From Chromera velia (Eukaryota > Sar > Chromeraceae): a DNA stretch of 15,502 bases. How positions within the stretch are numbered: the stretch's first letter is position 1; each line of letters begins with the position of its first letter. The notes beneath the pieces are model-generated. The model made no database searches. It had not been told where the DNA came from and saw only the letters and a program-made list of their open reading frames with translations. Positions 9,366-15,502 of the stretch are shown piece after piece. The position numbers were made by a program, and so were the translations under genes. The stretch spans positions 25,001 through 40,502 of the forward strand of contig JAHBMJ010000797.1 of assembly GCA_018398765.1 (NCBI GenBank), written 5' to 3'.

Positions 9366-10571
9366 CCCAAAGGGGGTCTGAGATTTGCGCCTTACTACAT
9401 TCCTGGATGGATGCTCATTGTGTATCTGCACAGGAAGAAGCAAGCTCCCTGGTGCCCCTTTTCCGTGAAAAGTGACTTTTATGTTCATGCGAGCTTCGCT
9501 CCCACATGTGTGTTCATTTTTCACATGGAAAAATGAAATTGCAGGTGTTAAAAGACATTCGCGAGACAGGAGGCATTCGGTACAACGAGTGATTAGGTGT
9601 AGAAAATTATTAAAGAGAAATAGTCACAAGGGTGACTGCCGATATGCAATGAATCAAACAGGCAGAAATTTAAATGAAATGTAGCTCCCTAAGTTATATA
9701 TAAAAAAAGAGTTTGCTTAAGTCTAATATTAATTTCTAGATTAATTTTTAGATGAATTTAAATGTACATATTCTATCTAGATTTGACTTTTTTTTTTTAA
9801 TATTGATTTTTTTTTTATTGATTGATTGATTGATATGTTCCGCCCTGAAGGCTAGATTGAAGGATGAGGAGGGGGACTTTAGGAGGCGTTTGCATCGGAC
9901 AGTCCCCCCCTGGTCCGGGCTGGAGAGGATAGGATTATTTGGATAAGCTAACTTGAAGATTTATGAGCAAAAAAGAAAAAAGAGAAATTAAAAAAAAATG
10001 ATGATGAGTTTGAAGTTTGTAAAAGTGTTTTTTCGAGCGTCGAGGCCCTGACTGAGGGCCGACTCAAGGGCGCTTAGAAGCCAATATACTAGTATATAGT
10101 ATTAATGATTAGTGATTAGTGATTAGTGGTGCCTTAGAGCACTGTTGTGATTACTAGTAGCATTATATAGCTTATAACAGATAGACTACTAGAACAGGCT
10201 GACTCTGACGAATTAAGAGCGCTGTATAGATAGCGTTATAGAGACTGGAAGGGATATACTAGTGCATGCAGTGTTATGCCACAGTCATGGTTACCATACC
10301 CACAGTGACTGTACTAGTGACTGTATCTAGGACTTTCCCATTCAAAAATGAAAAAAGGACTGTATACCGAGTCTTACCGACAATCGAGCATAGTCAGGCA
10401 AGCCATGCATGCCGCTCTACAGTGCCTACACAGTCTAGTTAAGTGAGAGACTAGACAAGAAGACAAACACATACAAAGACGCTGGAGTTTCGAAGCAGCC
10501 AGGAGAGAAAAGAAGCGGAGGGCAAAAAAGGTATGAAAAGAGAGTATTTGAATGTGTCCGACTTGTCTAGA
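9366..10571. other. A+T-rich intergenic stretch, possible retroposon remnant
   Basis: No convincing gene. About 9690-9840 is very A+T-rich and ends in (ATTG)4 at 9817-9834. A G+C-richer segment with a C7 run follows (about 9840-9930), then more A+T. A hairpin GGCCCT-gactg-AGGGCC lies at 10044-10060, (GATTAGT)3 at 10107-10127, and ACTAGT is repeated between 10085 and 10315. Read on the minus strand, a unique segment followed by (ATCA)n and an A-run resembles the 3' tail of a non-LTR retroposon. That is only a resemblance, and no reverse transcriptase is visible. Confidence 0.45.
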
Positions 10572-11050
10572 CTTGTCGAGGCATCGAAGAGAAATTATGT
10601 TGAGCGACTCGGATCGAATCATGCCGACCTCTGTGCACACCAGACGAGTCAAGACAAAGATGTGATGGGCTGGAGACGGAAAGGGAAAGGAAGAGAAGGG
10701 AAGCTTTGGCTTGTCGAGGCATGCAAGAGAATGTCAAGCGATCGAATCACGCCGACCTCTGTGCACACCAGACGAGTCAAGACAAAGATACGATCTGCTC
10801 GAGACGGAAAGGGAAAGGAAGAGAAGGGAAGCTTTGGCTTGTCGAGGCATGCAAGAGAATGTCAAGCGGTCGAATCACGCCGACCTCTGTGCAGACCAGA
10901 CAAGACAAGACAAACACTCGATATGCGGCAGAAGAACAAACGAAGACAAATAACGGGAGCTTCAAGGAAAGGGAATAGAAGGGAAACTTTGCATGACTTC
11001 TCGAGGCATGCAAGAGAATGTGAAGCGGGCCAATGCACGTTGACCTGCCT
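10572..11050. repeat. Four diverged tandem copies of a 130-160 bp non-coding repeat
   Basis: Copies start at 10572, 10710, 10838 and 10997, each with CTTGTCGAGGCATGCAAGAG or a close variant. A region reading GACCTCTGTGCACACCAGAC or similar follows in the first three, and an AGACGGAAAGGGAAAGGAAG block in the first two. Spacings are 138, 128 and 159 bp. Copies 1 and 2 are most alike in their second halves; copy 4 is truncated. All three plus frames stay open across much of the array, but the 128-bp step shifts the frame each time, so the repeat does not encode a repeated peptide. Treat the 173-codon open frame here as spurious. Confidence 0.88.
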
Positions 11051-11183
11051 TTAATTTGACCTGAAGTCTCTCCTTTCTTTACTTTTGCGTTTCTGGAATC
11101 CCTCTCTCATTCTTTGTCCCTTCTTCACCCTTCCTCTCTTCCTTCTTTCCTTTCTCCCTCTCTCCTTTGCTTCATTTTTTCCT

Positions 11184-11940
11184 TTATTCATCCTTCACTT
11201 GATTTTTCATCCCGATTCTCTCCAAGCGTTTTGCAAGTCGCCCGAAGAAAGCCCTGAGTGAGTGACGGTCTCGCCCCGACCCCGGAATCTTGACGCTTTT
11301 CTTCTTCCCCTGAGGCTCATGCGCAGTCTCGGATTGCATCTGAGCCTGGCCTTTCGGACGAACGAAGTCCTTCTGCGCAGACGCGTACACGAGTGGCGAC
11401 GTCGTGACGATGCGATTGAGCATCGATCCTTCTTCAGTCACTGTGTCGCCATTCCAGTCACACTCCCTCACCGTGATTTCAGGAAAGAACTGGTGGGAGA
11501 CAATCCTTTCATAGGAAGAGGAAGTTGCTGCAAAAGGTGACAGAACGTTCGGTCGGATGCACTCATTCAGCGTTTCAGGGTACGGGCGTGAGTACAGCGT
11601 CCGTGGGGAGGCCCGAATGGCGGAGACGGCGATTTGGTCGTGGGGGGTCGTGGCCGTTATGATTGGAGACTCCAAAACAGAGGGCTGCAAGGAATTGAGA
11701 AAAAACAAAAAAATTATCACCCAGCATGCAATACGATTGGTTGGGTTTTTTCGTCATGTGAAATATGTAACAGTGAGCGGAAGTACGGGGGCGCTAGAAG
11801 GGAGACAGCAGAAGGAAAAGGAAAACACAACTAGAAGGGAGACAAGAGAAGAGAAAAGGAAAACGCAACTCCGCATGCAGGCTGTTCACCCGTGTGACAT
11901 CCACTTTCTTTTCAGATTGTTTTCGAGAAGCCTCAGACGG

Positions 11941-11982
<42 letters not shown>

Positions 11983-13551
11983 GAGAGACAGAGAGAGACA
12001 GAGAGAGAGAGAGAGAGAAGACATTGAACGAACGAATCCGAACGAATCAATTTTGATTGACTGCAGCTTGATTGTTTTCATCAGAGAATGCGGGCCTCTT
12101 GTTGTCAAATATAATCAGCTCACCTTCTCCGCGATGGCTGTGTGTCTGTCTGATTCTGCTTCTGCTGTTTCATCCGAAAACGCAAAGCCTTCTGCCTCTG
12201 CAGCCGGCGTATCGCCCACGGAACCGTCTGCAGCGACAGACACGTCGCCCTGGAGGGGAGCGGTCGCTGAGTTGTTGGGCTTGTGGAACTCTCTGTCAGC
12301 CTTCAGCTTGCCGGACTCCGCCGCAGAATCTGCATTTGCGAATGTCACTTCGGAACCGCCCCTCACTTCTGGCACAGAGGTTCTCGAGGTGAACAGGGAG
12401 AGGACCTGGAGTAGGAGAGTTTCTGCGCCCTCACTGACAGGCTGCAAAAGGGCAGGTTCCTCATTGTGGGAGTCAAAACTCGCGCATCGGCCTTCCGTAG
12501 AGGGTTCGGAAAGGAAAGCGGAGACGGACTTGTTCAAGTCGTCCGACGGCGGCAGGGCACTGCAGCATGCGTCCCCGCTCGAGCCACCTGCACGGAGATC
12601 GAGAGACAGGAGACATAGCAATTGAAGGCACACGTGTGTACAATGAAAGAAGAACTCAATGAGGGAGAAAGAGACAGTATCGGCACCGATCTTATTCCGT
12701 TTTAGACTACTTCAGGTTCTGACTGTACTTATCTGGAGAGACATCCAATTTCAGTGCCTCACCTCTTTTCAGAGTTTGGGTGCAGTTCCTTGGGAAAACG
12801 GAAGTGCGCCTCAGCTTCAATAGAGCCCTCTCTCGATTGCGCTTTTCTAAGATTGCAGCGATCTCGGGGAAGTACTTTTTAGGGTCGGACTCTGAAGGAA
12901 GGATTGGATGGGAAGATCCTGCATTTGGGAATGAATTAGGGTGCAAAGAGACACTGTCAGGGGATCGGTCTATACGGATGGAAGGCTTAGCATATCATCA
13001 CTCAGCAAAGTATACATTTGCATGAACACACAGTCATACTGCACCTTTGTGACAGCCCTCAACACACTCGGGAGAATGAAGAAGGGCCCGGGTTGAGAAT
13101 GACACACCGATGACACACATTCAGATCTAGCATGCATTGAAACACAGGTGATGTGGCGTGCTCTCCACAACTGCCTTCCGTTTGTCCTTCAGTCTGCCCA
13201 GCTCACAGACTCACCTTGGCCTTCCTGGCTCTCGTCTTCTGTGGTTGGTTCTGAGTCCACGACACCGTAGGTAAAGTCCTCTGCTCGCGTCGAGTGTCCG
13301 AGAACACGGTATCTCTGTTCCATGCTGCATCTGGAGTTCCTTCTCTGACGCTGATGAGCCCTCACTGAATCGTGCGCCCTCATCATGATCTGCTCCTCGG
13401 TCCAGTGCTTTCGTTGCGCCTTCTTAACGATCTGCCCGTTTTTGCCTCTCTGTTCAAAAGTGTACATGACCTGGAATCTCTCTCCTTGTCGTCCAAGAAT
13501 TCTCATTTCCCCCCATTTTCCCCGTACTTCTGTACCAGGCTTCAAAATCAT
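11184..13551 (-). CDS. Hypothetical protein, 485 aa, 4 exons, family not recognised
   Basis: Exons in transcription order are 13551-13215, 12918-12763, 12587-12124 and 11684-11184. Phases are 1, 1, 0 and the sum is 1458 nt. Donors are GTGAGT, GTGAGG and GTGAGC; acceptors are AATGCAG, CGTGCAG and CTTGCAG. The start is the first Met after an in-frame TGA near 13635; the frame is open for 27 codons before it, so a small upstream exon is possible. Residues 1-60 are basic with a strand-like pattern (MILKPGTEVRGKW, then GERFQVMYTFEQ) that could be an SH3/Tudor-like barrel, but this is weak. Residues about 60-110 are Arg/Gln-rich, then acidic. Exon 2 gives a charged helix (FPEIAAILEKRNRERALLKL). Exon 3 is Ser/Ala/Glu-rich and probably disordered. 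The C-terminus is basic (HSLRAFFGRLAKRLERIGMK). AATAAA overlaps the stop codon. It converges on the TTC39-like gene. Confidence 0.82.
11794..11868. repeat. Two tandem copies of a 37-38 bp purine-rich unit in intron 3 of the minus gene
   Basis: CTAGAAGGGAGACA begins both copies (11794 and 11831), and each ends in GGAAAACRCAA. They lie in the intron between exons 3 and 4 of the minus-strand gene. Confidence 0.85.
11944..12019. repeat. (AG)n microsatellite with GACAG interruptions
   Basis: About 76 nt of AG units interrupted three times by AC lie in intron 3 of the minus-strand gene, where they read as (CT)n in the transcript. Confidence 0.95.
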
Positions 13552-14550
13552 TTCTAGTTCGGGTACGGAGATGCAAGGGCAGAACGTGAAAAGAGTATCG
13601 CAATTGTTTCCACTCCCACTAACTTTGACTGCTCAGTCAGAGACTGCCAGTTCTCTCAGGTGTTGCACCTGGTGTTGCACGCTGTCAAATACTAGCTACT
13701 GAGGTGAGAGCCGTTGCAAATCTGGACACAGATCGAATAGATTGCTTTGAATACAGCTGCAGGCTGAACTTCTCTGAAAGGTCAGCGCTTCCAGGAACAG
13801 ATGCCTCTCCAGGAACAACGGTTGGCAGCAGACGTGTCTTAGCTTCCTCATGGCAGCCGGAACCCCTGAACATTAATTCGTATATATACAGTGTTTTTTT
13901 TTTCGAAAAAAAACAATACATTTTGCAGGCCGGCTTCGCGCGTTTAGCGCGCGACTGCATGCATGCATTTAATACTTTTCTGCGCCGGCCATGGGCCGGC
14001 CCGGCCGGGCCCGGCATCATCAAAACATGCGCGCGAGGCCCATGCAGCTAGGGCCCCGGCCGGCCGGCATAGCCCCGGAAAGCGAAGCGGGGGGCACTTA
14101 GAAAACAGAAATACCCTAGCCCACGTGCATGCATGCACGCATGTACGCTGTCTTTCAGCAAAAACCCGGTCCCAAAAGGCTGAATGTGCGCCAAATGTGC
14201 GTGCGTTAGGTAGACTTCAGACCCGATTACCCGATTTTCCCCAAAAAAAGGCACCGGAAAGATCCCGCCCCAAATGGTCCAAAAAAGCGTGCATGAACCC
14301 GCGTCGTCATGCATGCGTGCGTCAGTGACCCCGGAAAGCGACAGACTACATCCCCGGGCTTTTTTTCTGGGGGAAGGGGGGTTCTGCGGCTTTTTCCGCG
14401 GGCGGGGGGGGTCGGCGCGACTGCCCAATCGGCTGGCCGGCGTGCGTCAATCGTGAAGTTCTCATTTTTCTTGCTTTCCGGGGCCGTTCGCAAGCTTGCT
14501 TGCGTCAGATGAAACATATCTCTTAACAAACAACATGCATATGCATACAC
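13552..14550. promoter_or_regulatory. Upstream region of the minus gene: G+C-rich, hairpins and TGCATGCA motifs
   Basis: No supported gene; the open frames here are low-complexity or mutually overlapping. Starting nearest the gene it contains a T10-CG-A8 palindromic tract (13894-13913) and a stem TCGCGCG-tttag-CGCGCGA (13936-13954). GGCC/CCGG-dense segments lie at about 13984-14015 and 14051-14068, and a GCCCC...GGGGC stem at 14072-14095. TGCATGCA-type motifs occur at 13956-13968, 14126-14138, about 14308-14317 and 14535-14548. TGCATGCA is a known binding motif of an apicomplexan AP2-family factor. Use here is inference. No TATA box or initiator could be assigned. Confidence 0.4.
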
Positions 14551-14749
14551 GGAGAGATCATGACCGCGGTGTATCCTCTACTTTTCTCTGTTGCGCTGTG
14601 GAGCTTGTACTGGCAAGTGCTCCAATTGGTACCATTCCAATACTAGGGTCTAACCCATACCAGTAGGGCTGGACAGCTTATGTATGGGGCAAAGTCTCGT
14701 GGAAGGATTACTATGCTACATGGTGTTTGGCAGTTGCAGTCAGTGGCAG

Positions 14750-15019
14750 TCATAAAGTGATCTTTCGGGCTTCCCAAACAACATTCTTTATTTCCACCGA
14801 GAGGTCAGGAAAGTCATCCCCGATAATTTTTCTGGAGGCTTAAAGTCTGTCGCATCCCTTGAAGACAATTGACGGAATGCGTCTGCTGGATTTGGAACGG
14901 CCAGACAGTGTTATTATTTTGACGTCATGAAATGATTCCTGCTTCTTCTGGCAGGTCGTTCTGTCCAGCTCATTCCTACGGGGCAGCACTCCTAGGTAGA
15001 ACCCTAGTACCGTGTATGT
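14750..15019 (-). pseudogene. Possible decayed coding fragment, one frame with a single internal stop
   Basis: On the minus strand one frame is open for 59 codons (15019-14843; includes VLGFYLGVLPRRNELDRT and KIITLSGRSKSSRRIPSIVF). It meets TAA at 14842-14840 and continues for 29 codons (SRKIIGDDFPDLSVEIKNVV, then WEARKITL) to TGA at 14752-14750. The composition looks protein-like rather than low-complexity, but there is no start codon, no recognised family, and a frame this length can arise by chance. It could also be exons of a gene entering from the right edge. Low confidence. Confidence 0.25.
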
Positions 15020-15048
15020 TTATACTTTAATTGAAGATAATATAACAT

Positions 15049-15257
15049 AGGTTCTAATAGGTTCTAACACTGTTTTTTGCTTTTCCAGACTCGTTAGTAT
15101 AAGGTTCTTTCAGATTCTTAAAGGTTCTTTAAAGAAGAATCAAGTCTATGTTGCGTCAAAGTAGTGTCTCCATCATTTGGTTCTTACTCTCTAGAGAAAC
15201 CGCTAGAACCTAGGTTCTAGGAACCTAGACAAAAACCTGTAAGAACCATGAAGAACC
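15049..15257. repeat. GGTTCT direct copies facing AGAACC copies, with an 18-bp palindrome
   Basis: AGGTTCTAA occurs at 15049 and 15059, and AAGGTTCTTT at 15101 and 15121. Facing them, CTAGAACCTAGGTTCTAG at 15203-15220 is a perfect 18-bp palindrome followed by GAACCTAG, and AAGAACC occurs at 15241 and 15251. The layout is a clustered inverted repeat around a roughly 75-bp centre. No transposase is visible. Confidence 0.75.
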
Positions 15258-15334
15258 CCCCCCCTAAAGCTTTAGAAAGACTAAAGACCTAATTTAAATG
15301 ATTAAAATAATCTAAACAAATAAGACAGATGCTT

Positions 15335-15376
15335 ACATATGCCAAAATTGAAATTAAATAAGACATATGCCAAAAT
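15335..15376. repeat. Direct repeat ACATATGCCAAAAT, two copies
   Basis: Identical 14-mers begin at 15335 and 15363 (28-bp step) in A+T-rich DNA. The rest of 14551-15502 shows no supported gene beyond the two weak minus-strand candidates listed. Confidence 0.85.
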
Positions 15377-15384
15377 CATAAAAC

Positions 15385-15471
15385 TCAGCTGTCAACTCGC
15401 TTTTTCTTCTCTTCAAACAGACTTACAAGATGAGCAAGCTCTTTGTCTTTCATGAAGACGGTTTCATTCAT
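15385..15471 (-). CDS. Short open frame or first exon near the right edge
   Basis: ATG at 15471 opens a 28-codon frame, MNETVFMKDKELAHLVSLFE and a basic tail, ending TGA at 15387-15385. After codon 15 (HL) there is a consensus donor GTAAGT, so this may be a first coding exon spliced to something further left. TATATAAA lies immediately upstream of the ATG. I cannot connect it to the fragment at 14750-15019 with confidence. Confidence 0.22.
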   Translation of the reverse strand: MNETVFMKDKELAHLVSLFEEKKKRVDS

Positions 15472-15502
15472 TTTATATACATGTTAAATATAAAAGAACA
15501 CA

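Noticed and set aside
9576-10372. Possible terminal inverted repeats TTCGGTAC / GTATACCGA around the A+T-rich block
   Set aside because: Only about six bases match, with no target-site duplication; expected by chance.
10706-10750. Box A-like TGGCTTGTCGAGG and box B-like GATCGAATC in the tandem repeat (possible tRNA-derived SINE)
   Set aside because: Box A has mismatches at key positions, no cloverleaf forms, and there is no tail.
10572-11050. Repeat array considered as CRISPR
   Set aside because: Units are 128-159 bp and diverged throughout, with no short repeat and unique spacer structure, in a eukaryotic context.
10533-11054. 173-codon plus open frame
   Set aside because: It runs through a tandem DNA repeat whose 128-bp step changes frame; three overlapping open frames carry the same DNA repeat as different peptides.
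13704-14051. 115-codon plus and 112-codon minus open frames overlapping each other
   Set aside because: They are mutually antisense, cross the T10-CG-A8 tract and GGCC runs, and have no splice or domain support.

Overview
The window looks like nuclear DNA of a eukaryote with intron-rich genes, roughly half G+C, full of dinucleotide microsatellites. The best guess is an alveolate of the chromerid/coccidian type (Chromera-like). The basis is the intron 3' ends, almost all of which read TGCAG, the TGCATGCA motifs, and the low-complexity protein tails. This is inference from sequence style, not a match to a reference. No bacterial, phage or organellar signal was seen.

Two convergent protein genes explain most of the window. 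From the left edge to about 9365 (+) runs a large gene that I could assemble into 16 exons. From the third exon to the stop all splice phases agree; only the second exon is uncertain. Its product (about 1459 aa from the first visible Met) has a long disordered N-terminus followed by a tetratricopeptide protein of the TTC39/IML2 (Iml2-TPR_39, old DUF3808) family. From 13551 down to 11184 (-) runs a 4-exon gene for a 485-residue protein of unknown function, also phase-perfect at every junction.

Between the two 3' ends (9366-11183) lies an A+T-rich stretch with a tetranucleotide tail and small hairpins, possibly a retroposon remnant, followed by four diverged copies of a 130-160 bp tandem repeat. 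Upstream of the minus gene (13552-14550) is a G+C-rich block with hairpins and several TGCATGCA-type motifs that may hold its promoter. The last 950 bases hold repeats built on GGTTCT/AGAACC, an 18-bp palindrome, and weak traces of a decayed minus-strand coding sequence.

The most interesting observations are in the introns of the TTC39-like gene. Two compound microsatellites in introns 6 and 12 are perfect 49-nt reverse complements. They flank six exons whose summed length is a multiple of three, so skipping or circularising that block would keep the frame. Intron 12 also holds a 115-bp tandem duplication that copies the 3' splice site. The donors often carry C at +3. I do not see a new defence, mobile or metabolic system; the novelty here is at the level of RNA processing and repeat architecture.
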